The notes: generated by a model from the sequence alone, not told the origin. A DNA stretch of 11,208 bases from Bacillota bacterium (GCA_023395775.1 JAEWYA010000201.1:1-11208), one strand, 5' to 3'; positions 6,179 through 11,208 are shown, numbered from the stretch's first letter. Program-made: numbers and translations.

Positions 6179-7763
6179 TCTCCGTCACCTCCGAAAGTTT
6201 TCGCAGCAGATCGGTAATTTCCTTGTTTTTAAACTGGTAGCTGGCCTTGTTAGCGATAAATCGGGCTGAGATGGGCATAAATTCCTTTATGATCTTCAGG
6301 CTGTTTTCCTTCAGCGTCGTCCCGGTCTCCACAATATCCACAATCACATCGCTGAGTCCCAGAATCGGGGCCAGCTCGATGGAGCCGTTGAGTTTGATGA
6401 TGTCGATATCCCGGCCCTTGGCCGCATAATATGCCTTGGCAATGCCCACAAACTTGGTCGCCACGCGCAGCGTCCGGCCGGGGTCGTCCACAAAGTCCTT
6501 CGGCCCCGCCACGCACATCCGGCACTTGCCAAGACCCGTATCCAGTAGCTCATATACATCCGCGCCGGACTCCTTCAAAATGTCCTTTCCCACGATGCCG
6601 ATGTCCGCCGCGCCATGCTCCACGTAAATTGCCACGTCGCTGGGCTTTACCAGAAAATAGCGGATGCCCGCCGACGGGTTTTCCACCACCAGCTTGCGGC
6701 TGTCGGCGTATCCCCCTGGGCAGCCGTATCCTGCGCCGGAGAGTAGGTCGTACACCTTGTCGCCCAGCCGGCCCTTAGGCAGCGCCACGTTCAGCATCAC
6801 CTTTTCCCCGGCGGACTTTTCCACCGGCGGCTCCCCCGTCTCCAGCCTCTGAAGTTCATCCTGATACAGCGCAAAGCCGATCGCCCGCGCGCCGGGCGCA
6901 AACTGCTCCGCCAGCGGATCATACCGCCCGCCCCGCAGAATGGCCCGGGGAATTCCCGCAAGATATCCCTGGAACACCACGCCGTTATAATAGCTGATAT
7001 CGTTGACAAGGGACAGATCCAGTTTCAGCTTCTCCGCCTCGCCCCGCTCCTCCAGCATTTGGCACACCGTTTTCAGTTCCGTCAGCGCCGCCCCCATGGA
7101 CGCGTTCAGCGCCAGCGGCTCCGCCTTGCTCAAAACGGTTTTCCACGGGCCCGACAATGTAATCAGGGAGCACAGCGCGTCCGCCCCCTGGGATGAAAGT
7201 CCCGCGCCGGAGGCAGCCTTTTGCAGCTCATGGGCGTTTTTATCCCGGATGCAGCCAAGCAGTTTTGAATGGACAGACTCCGGCGCCCCCACCGCGTCCA
7301 GCAGTCCCGCCTCGAAGGCCATGTGACTCAGGTCCAGCACAAAATCCGGTCCCGCCAACGCCAAACTGTTCAGGGCCAGCAACAGGACTTCCGCCTCGAT
7401 CTCGTCGTTCAGCGCGCCGATGTACTCAAGCCCCGTCTGACCGATCTCCTGAAAGGTGTGACTTTCCTGACTGGGACGGTAAACGTTTTCCGTGTAGTAG
7501 TAGCGCTTGCACTCCCCCGGCTCCGGCTGCGCGTTTTTTGCGATGGACAGCGTCACATCCGGCTTCATGGCCAGCAGCCGCCCGTCAAGGTCTGTAAAGG
7601 TAAGAACCTGCTCACTGGATAGGAACCGGCGATATTCCTGATACAGGCTGTATTCCTCAAATCGGCCCACATGATACTTGCAGCATCCAGCTTTTTCATA
7701 CAGCAGACGCAGGCGCAGCGAAAGCAACTCCTGCGGTTTCAATATTCCCAGTTCCAGCTCCAT
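6162..7763 (-). CDS. hisZG: HisZ-HisG fusion: ATP phosphoribosyltransferase regulatory and catalytic subunits
   Basis: A single 533-residue frame. Residues 1 to about 310 are HisZ, a class II HisRS-like regulatory domain: KPDVTLSIAKN (67-77), YYYTENVYR (88-96), DISYYNGVVFQGY (255-267) and the HisRS-type GGRYDPLAEQFAPG (278-291). A hydrophilic linker (about 308-322) leads into a short-form HisG catalytic domain. That domain begins LNVALPKGRLG (324-334) and contains the PRPP loop DIVETGTTL (476-484). It condenses ATP with PRPP in the first, feedback-controlled step of the pathway. HisZ and HisG are usually separate proteins forming a hetero-octamer. The HisG part from Met323 is 211 residues, a complete short HisG, and an A/G-rich stretch (GGGGAAAAGG) just before that ATG could allow internal initiation. 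The main ATG (7761-7763) has GGAGGGA three bases upstream. Function is secure; whether the fusion is real or a lost stop codon is discussed in the findings. Confidence 0.93.
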   Translation of the reverse strand: MELELGILKPQELLSLRLRLLYEKAGCCKYHVGRFEEYSLYQEYRRFLSSEQVLTFTDLDGRLLAMKPDVTLSIAKNAQPEPGECKRYYYTENVYRPSQESHTFQEIGQTGLEYIGALNDEIEAEVLLLALNSLALAGPDFVLDLSHMAFEAGLLDAVGAPESVHSKLLGCIRDKNAHELQKAASGAGLSSQGADALCSLITLSGPWKTVLSKAEPLALNASMGAALTELKTVCQMLEERGEAEKLKLDLSLVNDISYYNGVVFQGYLAGIPRAILRGGRYDPLAEQFAPGARAIGFALYQDELQRLETGEPPVEKSAGEKVMLNVALPKGRLGDKVYDLLSGAGYGCPGGYADSRKLVVENPSAGIRYFLVKPSDVAIYVEHGAADIGIVGKDILKESGADVYELLDTGLGKCRMCVAGPKDFVDDPGRTLRVATKFVGIAKAYYAAKGRDIDIIKLNGSIELAPILGLSDVIVDIVETGTTLKENSLKIIKEFMPISARFIANKASYQFKNKEITDLLRKLSEVTESDSAL

Positions 7764-7766
7764 ATG

Positions 7767-7773
7767 TCCCTCC
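7767..7773 (-). promoter_or_regulatory. hisZG ribosome binding site
   Basis: GGAGGGA on the minus strand, three bases before the first ATG of the operon. It sits two bases downstream of a hairpin-forming inverted repeat, so access to it could be conditional. Confidence 0.75.
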
Positions 7774-7775
7774 GT

Positions 7776-7794
7776 TGTCCGCCTATGTCGGACA
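7776..7794 (-). promoter_or_regulatory. Inverted repeat in the his operon leader (hairpin or operator)
   Basis: TGTCCG-acatagg-CGGACA is a perfect 6-bp inverted repeat with a 7-base spacer. It sits in the roughly 38-nt leader between the predicted transcription start and the ribosome binding site. Its length suits a protein operator just downstream of the promoter, or an RNA hairpin next to the Shine-Dalgarno sequence. Half of it, with flanks (TTGTCCGCCT on the plus strand), recurs at 7887-7896. Which protein or signal uses it cannot be told from the sequence. Confidence 0.5.
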
Positions 7795-7807
7795 GTTTAG
7801 TAAGCCC

Positions 7808-7836
7808 ATAATACTTCATCCTGTTATCAAAGTAAA
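7808..7836 (-). promoter_or_regulatory. Promoter of the his operon
   Basis: On the minus strand TTTACT (7831-7836) and TATTAT (7808-7813) are separated by exactly 17 bases, matching the housekeeping consensus at 4 of 6 and 5 of 6 positions. Transcription would start near 7801, giving a leader of about 38 nt. That leaves no room for a T-box or a histidine-rich leader peptide. No other supported gene lies between this promoter and hisZG. Confidence 0.6.
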
Positions 7837-7864
7837 GCAAATTTTTGCTGACACTTGAAATTTC

Positions 7865-7947
7865 CCTTTTTGCACAAAGATGCGCATTGTCCGCCTTTCG
7901 CGCCCCGTCATTTTTTCTACGTTTCATTTCCCCCTGTGCAAAAAAGG
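7865..7947. repeat. Long-spaced inverted repeat in the his/tetR intergenic region
   Basis: CCTTTTTGCACA (7865-7876) and TGTGCAAAAAAGG (7935-7947) are complementary except for one extra A, with 58 bases between them. The repeat lies in the stretch between the two divergent promoters where no gene is supported. It could be a paired protein-binding site or a relic; no function can be assigned. Confidence 0.4.
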
Positions 7948-8008
7948 CGGAACGAAATAGCAAGGAGCCCGACAGGAGTAAGGCTAAGGAACCGATGAGT
8001 TCAAAAGC

Positions 8009-8037
8009 TTGCATTCTAAATAAGCAGCATATATAAT
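8009..8037 (+). promoter_or_regulatory. Promoter of the TetR-family regulator
   Basis: TATAAT (8032-8037) is a perfect -10 box. A weak -35, TTGCAT (8009-8014), lies 17 bases upstream. Transcription would start near 8044, inside the palindrome at 8038-8053, so a protein bound there should block it. Confidence 0.6.
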
Positions 8038-8053
8038 AATGAATTAATTCATT
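8038..8053. promoter_or_regulatory. Perfect 16-bp palindrome, candidate TetR operator
   Basis: AATGAATT-AATTCATT is fully palindromic. It follows the -10 box directly and ends 25 bases before the regulator's start codon. Size, symmetry and position are those of an autoregulatory TetR-family operator. The site is A+T-rich, so some palindromy could be chance, but a perfect 16-mer over the predicted start site is hard to dismiss. Confidence 0.6.
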
Positions 8054-8078
8054 CACTTTTTATTTGCGGAGAAAATTT

Positions 8079-8693
8079 ATGGAAGACAAAATAAACGGAA
8101 ATAAACTGAGATCCACACGAACAAGGAAGAAAATCTGCCATAGTGCAGATGAATTATTCCGAGAAAACGGATTTGATCAAGTCAGTGTGGACGCCATTGT
8201 AAAAAAGGCGGAGGTATCAAAGGGAACCTTTTACGTTCACTTTGATTCAAAGGATGCTTTGCTTGTGTGCCTGATCTCGGACTATGTACGCGAACTGGAT
8301 TTGGATTACAGATCTTTTCTTGTTCCTAATGCAACCACCGCCTCAACTTGCGACGTACTGCTCTCCTTAGTAGGGGGAATTGCCGACTGCATTACACATA
8401 AGGTTGGTTATGTGCTGACTAAAAACGTCTATCGGATTCAACTGGACGGCACGGCCTTAACAGGCGCGCTGCTCAATGAAGGCAGGGATCTCTACAGAGT
8501 TTTTCAGGAATTATTGGAGACGGGCATTCAAACGGGCGAATTCAGATCAGATCTTATGGTTGATAAAGTCGTATTTCAGCTTGTAACGTCCATTCGGGGG
8601 CTTACCTATGAATGGCTGATCAGATACCCGGACCTGGACTTAAAAGAGAAACTGCTGGAGTGTTTTTCTTTGCTTATAAAAGGATTGGAATAA
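8079..8693 (+). CDS. TetR/AcrR-family transcriptional regulator
   Basis: A 204-residue one-component regulator. Residues 11-57 form the TetR DNA-binding domain: RTRKKICHSADELFRENGFDQ, then the helix-turn-helix VDAIVKKAEVSKGTFYVHF (37-55) with the diagnostic KGTFYVHF recognition end. Residues 70-204 are a divergent all-helical ligand-binding and dimerisation domain whose ligand cannot be inferred. The ATG at 8079 has GGAGA (8068-8072) at good spacing; an in-frame TTG at 8064 is rejected because it lies before that site. The gene is richer in A+T and in AAA/ATT-type codons than all its neighbours, a hint of separate origin. It faces away from the his operon and towards the alpha/beta hydrolase, which is 192 bp downstream. 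It probably represses itself through the palindrome at 8038-8053, and may control the hydrolase. Confidence 0.9.
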   Translation: MEDKINGNKLRSTRTRKKICHSADELFRENGFDQVSVDAIVKKAEVSKGTFYVHFDSKDALLVCLISDYVRELDLDYRSFLVPNATTASTCDVLLSLVGGIADCITHKVGYVLTKNVYRIQLDGTALTGALLNEGRDLYRVFQELLETGIQTGEFRSDLMVDKVVFQLVTSIRGLTYEWLIRYPDLDLKEKLLECFSLLIKGLE

Positions 8694-8725
8694 AGCTCCG
8701 TACGCTTGACTCCGAATGGCCGGCT

Positions 8726-8756
8726 TCCATGCTGTCAACACTCCAGCGGGCATGGA
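8726..8756. repeat. Inverted repeat upstream of the hydrolase gene
   Basis: TCCATGC (8726-8732) and GCATGGA (8750-8756) are perfect 7-bp arms with a 17-base spacer. The right arm overlaps the candidate -35 box of the hydrolase promoter. No T-run follows, so it is not an obvious terminator for the regulator gene. An operator role is possible but unproven. Confidence 0.4.
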
Positions 8757-8782
8757 CAAATTGAGAAATAATATGGTACACT
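8753..8782 (+). promoter_or_regulatory. Candidate promoter of the alpha/beta hydrolase
   Basis: TGGACA (8753-8758; 5 of 6) and TACACT (8777-8782; 4 of 6) are separated by 18 bases. This would give a leader of about 95 nt and suggests the hydrolase can be transcribed apart from the regulator. The match is moderate, and read-through from the regulator gene remains possible. Confidence 0.4.
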
Positions 8783-8789
8783 GGGATAA

Positions 8790-8805
8790 ACCGTGATACC
8801 GTGAT
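8790..8805. repeat. Tandem octamer ACCGTGAT x2
   Basis: ACCGTGAT occurs twice without a gap, beginning eight bases after the candidate -10 box of the hydrolase promoter. One octamer repeat is weak evidence alone. Its place at the expected transcription start makes a direct-repeat protein site conceivable. Confidence 0.35.
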
Positions 8806-8870
8806 GTTATATGCCGACAAGTATAAGCGGCTGTCCGGTGCAGCATGATTATATAAGCCCATCAAACCTT

Positions 8871-8878
8871 AAAGGAGG
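8871..8878 (+). promoter_or_regulatory. Ribosome binding site of the hydrolase gene
   Basis: AAAGGAGG lies seven bases before the ATG at 8886. It is near-perfect, and it fixes the start there over an in-frame ATG at 8811 that has no such signal. Confidence 0.85.
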
Positions 8879-8885
8879 CCCCGCC

Positions 8886-9842
8886 ATGGATCAGTCCCGC
8901 AAAGTGCTGAAGGGCGCTCTCGCCCAGCAGCGAAAATTCGCCGAGACCCGCCGTCTGGCCCCCGCCATGCGGGTGCTGAAGGCCCTTCACAGCGCCGGGA
9001 CGCCGGAGGCGCAAACCTTGGAGGAGCTTGAAAAGCAGCGCCGGAACCAGGAGCTTTTGGGCAATCTCACCGCCGACATGGCGGACATGAGCTGGGAGCA
9101 ATTCGATCTTGCCGGTATGCCCGCTGCGTGGATGCGCCTGCGGCGGCCCCACCGGCGCAGGCGCGCCGTGCTGTACTGCCACGGCGGCGGATACACCAGC
9201 GGAACCTTGGGATACTCCAAGGTTCTGGCCTCCAAGCTGACGAAGGCTACCGGCTACGATGTATTGACCTTCGAGTACCGTCTGGCCCCGGAGCACCCCT
9301 ATCCCGCGGCGGTGGAGGATGGGCTGCGGGCCTGGAACTATCTGATGCAGCTGGGGTACGGGGCCCGGGATGTGGTCCTGGCCGGGGACAGTGCGGGAGG
9401 CAATCTGGCGCTGGTGCTGTGCCACCGGCTCAAAGCCGCCGGGCGGATGCTGCCGGCAGCGCTGATTCTGATGTCCCCCTGGACGGATATGACCGCCTCC
9501 GGTCCGTCCTACACGGAGCGCTCGGAGATCGACCCCATTTTGACGGCGGAGTATATACACGGCGTCCGGGCTGTGTACGCCGGGAACCATGACCTGCGGG
9601 ACCCCAGTCTCTCCCCCCTGTTCGGAGACTTTTCAGGCTTTCCGCCCACGCTCATTCAGGTGGGCACTCACGAAATTCTCTATTCCGACGCGGAGCGGCT
9701 TCGGGACGCCATGCTGTCTTCAGGCGTGGAGTGCCGACTGGAGGTGTGGGCGGACATGTGGCATGTGTTCCAGATGTTCCCGATCAAAAAGGCCGCGGCG
9801 GCCATGGAACAGGCCACCCGGTTTCTGCTGGAGCTGCTGTAA
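8886..9842 (+). CDS. Alpha/beta hydrolase, hormone-sensitive-lipase type esterase
   Basis: A 318-residue serine hydrolase of the HSL (family IV, Abhydrolase_3) group. The oxyanion motif HGGGY is at 99-103. The nucleophile elbow GDSAGGN is at 167-173, with Ser169. The acid is probably Glu263 in VGTHEILYSDAERL and the base His293 in DMWHVFQMF. The family-typical YRLAPEHPYPAAVED (131-145) is intact. It has an N-terminal helical cap (about 1-75) and no signal peptide or membrane segment, so it is probably cytoplasmic. Members hydrolyse short- to medium-chain acyl esters; the substrate here is unknown. Base composition matches the GC-rich genome, unlike the regulator upstream. The regulator's neighbourhood suggests a small inducible esterase locus, but that link is an inference. 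No tie to histidine synthesis is apparent. Confidence 0.92.
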   Translation: MDQSRKVLKGALAQQRKFAETRRLAPAMRVLKALHSAGTPEAQTLEELEKQRRNQELLGNLTADMADMSWEQFDLAGMPAAWMRLRRPHRRRRAVLYCHGGGYTSGTLGYSKVLASKLTKATGYDVLTFEYRLAPEHPYPAAVEDGLRAWNYLMQLGYGARDVVLAGDSAGGNLALVLCHRLKAAGRMLPAALILMSPWTDMTASGPSYTERSEIDPILTAEYIHGVRAVYAGNHDLRDPSLSPLFGDFSGFPPTLIQVGTHEILYSDAERLRDAMLSSGVECRLEVWADMWHVFQMFPIKKAAAAMEQATRFLLELL

Positions 9843-9844
9843 AA

Positions 9845-9878
9845 TGCCGGTTCAGGAAAATTTGCTCTGTTCCCGGCA
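9845..9878 (+). repeat. Inverted repeat just after the hydrolase gene
   Basis: TGCCGG (9845-9850) and CCGGCA (9873-9878) begin three bases after the hydrolase stop codon, with short inner CAG/CTG pairing. The hairpin could mark the transcript end, but no T-run follows, so I do not call it an intrinsic terminator. Confidence 0.35.
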
Positions 9879-9886
9879 GATTCCAG

Positions 9887-9915
9887 TTGATAATTTGAAA
9901 AGTTTATAGTAGAAT
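9887..9915 (+). promoter_or_regulatory. Promoter of the SRP RNA gene
   Basis: TTGATA (9887-9892) and TAGAAT (9910-9915) are each 5 of 6 to consensus, with an ideal 17-base spacer. This is the best-matched promoter in the window, as expected for an abundant stable RNA. The start would be near 9922. It may also drive dnaX by read-through. Confidence 0.75.
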
Positions 9916-9930
9916 AAGAGCGTTCTGAAT

Positions 9931-10073
9931 CAAATCCTCCGCTTGCAGCCGCGGAGCCGGTCTCGCGCAATGGACGCCCGCTAACCATGTCAGGCGGGGA
10001 ACCGAGCAGCATCGTGCGGGATGTTCCATGTGCCGCGAGGACGCCGGTTCCGTGGCTGCAAACGGAGGACTTG
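9931..10073 (+). ncRNA. ffs: Signal recognition particle RNA, small bacterial type
   Basis: The apical domain has the conserved core GCTAACCATGTCAGG, a GGAA tetraloop (9998-10001) and AGCAGCATCGT, the Ffh-binding site. The flanks fold into one long hairpin. CCCGC (9977-9981) pairs with GCGGG (10016-10020), ATGGA with TCCAT, CTCGCG with CGCGAG, TTGCAGCC (9943-9950) with GGCTGCAA (10054-10061), and CAAATCCTCCG (9931-9941) with CGGAGGACTTG (10063-10073) apart from one mismatch. No Alu-domain sequence is seen, so this is the short 4.5S-like type with a long basal stem. With Ffh it targets nascent membrane proteins. The three pairs closing the tetraloop are CGG/CCG rather than the common TCC/GGA. 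Position before dnaX is a known arrangement in Bacillota. Exact ends are estimated from pairing. Confidence 0.92.
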
Positions 10074-10081
10074 TTTTGTTT
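10063..10081 (+). terminator. Possible terminator formed by the SRP RNA basal stem
   Basis: The 3' arm of the SRP RNA stem is followed at once by TTTTGTTT (10074-10081), giving a stem plus T-rich tail. dnaX starts only 20 bases later and no separate dnaX promoter is visible between them. The signal is therefore probably leaky, or the RNA is trimmed from a longer transcript. Confidence 0.4.
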
Positions 10082-10100
10082 ATTGAAAGGAGATGCGGGG

Positions 10101-11208
10101 ATGTATCAGGCACTGTACCGCAAGTGGCGGCCCAAGACGTTTTCCGACGTCATCGGCCAGTCCCATATCACCGAAACGCTGAAGCGTCAGGTGGCGGAAG
10201 GCCGCACGTCCCACGCCTACCTCTTCACCGGCACCCGGGGCACCGGCAAGACCACCTGCGCGAAAATTCTCGCCAAGGCGGTGAACTGTGAGCACCCGGT
10301 GGACGGCGACCCCTGCAATCAGTGTCCAAGCTGTCTGGGAATTGAAAATGGCACGTTTTTGGACGTACTGGAGCTGGACGCCGCGTCCAACAACGGCGTC
10401 GATCAGGTTCGGGCCCTGCGGGACGAGGCAATCTACTCCCCCGCCAATGTAAAAAAGCGGGTCTATATTGTGGACGAGGTCCACATGCTGTCCATTCCCG
10501 CGTTCAACGCCCTTTTGAAGATTCTGGAGGAGCCGCCGGAGCACCTGATGTTTATTTTAGCGACCACGGAGCTGCATAAGGTCCCCGCCACGATTCTCTC
10601 CCGCTGCCAGCGATATTCCTTCAAGCGCATTACGCCCCAGGACGTGAGCCGCCGTCTCTCCTTTGTGGCCCAACAGGAGTCCATCGACCTGCGGCCCGAC
10701 GGCGCGGAGCTTTTGAGCCGTCTGGCGGACGGCGCGCTGCGGGACGGGCTGTCTCTTCTCGATCAGTGTGCGGCGGCGGGCGGCGTAATTGACGCCCGCG
10801 CTGTGCTGGACGTGCTGGGCTTAGCGGGCAATCTTCAAACCGCCCAGTTGATGGACTGCGTATTGCGGCGAGACGCGAAGGCGGCTCTGCTGCTTATGAA
10901 CCAGCTGTACGCCGATGGCAAGGACGTGGGCGCCGTTTTGAACGAGCTATCCACCCTGACCCGCGATTTGCTGCTGCGCCGGACGGCCCCGGAGGGGGGC
11001 GCGGCGCTGCTATCCGGCGGATTTGACGCCGCCACGCTGGACGGGCTTGAAAAGGACGTGCCCGGCAGCCGGCTTTTGTATCTGGCAACGACTTTGCAGC
11101 AGGCCACCGCCGATCTCTATTACAGCTCCAACCGGCGAACTGACGCGGAGCTTTGCCTCCTGCGGCTATGCGACGAGACGCTCTCCGGCGATCTCAGCGC
11201 CCTCACCG
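10101..11208 (+). CDS. dnaX: DNA polymerase III subunit gamma/tau (3' end outside window)
   Basis: The first 369 codons of the clamp-loader ATPase, with no stop before the window edge. The N-terminus MYQALYRKWRPKTFSDVIGQ is the family hallmark. The Walker A motif is GTRGTGKTT (44-52). Four zinc cysteines follow as C-x8-C-x2-C-x2-C (63, 72, 75, 78). Walker B is VYIVDEVHM (121-129), and the SRC motif carries the arginine finger Arg168. Known role: it loads the sliding clamp and organises the replisome in the cytoplasm. AAAGGAGA (10086-10093) lies seven bases before the ATG. The part after about residue 230 fits domain III; the tau-specific C-terminus lies outside the window, so a programmed frameshift cannot be assessed. 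It is probably co-transcribed with the SRP RNA. Confidence 0.97.
   Translation, partial: MYQALYRKWRPKTFSDVIGQSHITETLKRQVAEGRTSHAYLFTGTRGTGKTTCAKILAKAVNCEHPVDGDPCNQCPSCLGIENGTFLDVLELDAASNNGVDQVRALRDEAIYSPANVKKRVYIVDEVHMLSIPAFNALLKILEEPPEHLMFILATTELHKVPATILSRCQRYSFKRITPQDVSRRLSFVAQQESIDLRPDGAELLSRLADGALRDGLSLLDQCAAAGGVIDARAVLDVLGLAGNLQTAQLMDCVLRRDAKAALLLMNQLYADGKDVGAVLNELSTLTRDLLLRRTAPEGGAALLSGGFDAATLDGLEKDVPGSRLLYLATTLQQATADLYYSSNRRTDAELCLLRLCDETLSGDLSALT

Noticed and set aside
5210..6217. A 335-residue plus-strand open frame opposite hisD
   Set aside because: It is the antisense shadow of hisD in GC-rich DNA and shows no recognisable domain or ribosome binding site.
7764..7863. T-box riboswitch or histidine attenuator before the his operon
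   Set aside because: No TGGNACCGCG-type T-box sequence, no run of histidine codons and no leader long enough from the predicted start site.
7739..8056. A 105-residue minus-strand frame with a hydrophobic N-terminal stretch, spanning the his/tetR intergenic region
   Set aside because: No convincing ribosome binding site. It starts inside the TetR operator palindrome, crosses the predicted his promoter and overlaps the hisZG start in another frame. Most likely chance.
8064..8078. Upstream TTG start for the TetR regulator
   Set aside because: It lies before the good GGAGA site that serves the ATG at 8079.
8811..8885. Upstream ATG start for the hydrolase
   Set aside because: The near-perfect AAAGGAGG seven bases before the ATG at 8886 decides the start.
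10028..10291. An 87-residue plus-strand frame across the SRP RNA end and early dnaX
   Set aside because: It overlaps the structured RNA and reads dnaX in the wrong frame.
1..11208. CRISPR arrays, insertion sequences, tRNA or rRNA genes
   Set aside because: No regularly spaced repeats, transposase motifs or cloverleaf/rRNA sequences were recognised by eye on either strand.

Overview
The window looks like a chromosomal segment of a GC-rich member of the Bacillota, class Clostridia, possibly an Oscillospiraceae-type gut bacterium. The reasons are strong AGGAGG-type ribosome binding sites, a short-form HisG working with HisZ, a histidinol phosphatase of the PHP family, and an SRP RNA gene directly upstream of dnaX. 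The family-level placement is an inference.

Region 1 (1-7763, minus strand) is a tightly packed histidine biosynthesis operon. In transcription order it reads hisZG (one fused ORF), hisD, hisC, hisB, hisH, hisA, hisF, hisIE, hisK; hisK runs off the left edge. Together these cover every step from PRPP and ATP to histidine. HisG with HisZ starts the pathway, HisIE does the next two steps, and HisA isomerises the product. HisH/HisF forms imidazole glycerol phosphate, HisB dehydrates it, HisC transaminates, the PHP enzyme removes the phosphate and HisD oxidises histidinol twice. Genes overlap or are separated by a few bases, except for a structured 114-bp gap between hisH and hisA. The notable point is that the regulatory subunit HisZ and the catalytic subunit HisG form one 533-residue polypeptide.

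Region 2 (7764-8078) is a divergent intergenic region. It holds a minus-strand promoter for the his operon with a hairpin-forming leader. It also holds a plus-strand promoter for a TetR-type regulator with a perfect 16-bp palindrome just after its -10 box, a candidate autoregulatory operator.

Region 3 (8079-9842, plus strand) holds the TetR regulator, visibly more A+T-rich than its neighbours, and a hormone-sensitive-lipase-type alpha/beta hydrolase. A 192-bp spacer with its own candidate promoter and repeats separates the two. The pair may be an accessory insertion between housekeeping loci.

Region 4 (9843-11208, plus strand) holds a well-formed promoter, a small-type SRP RNA gene, and the first 369 codons of dnaX (DNA polymerase III gamma/tau), cut by the window edge. 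No rRNA, tRNA, CRISPR array, insertion sequence or prophage gene was seen.
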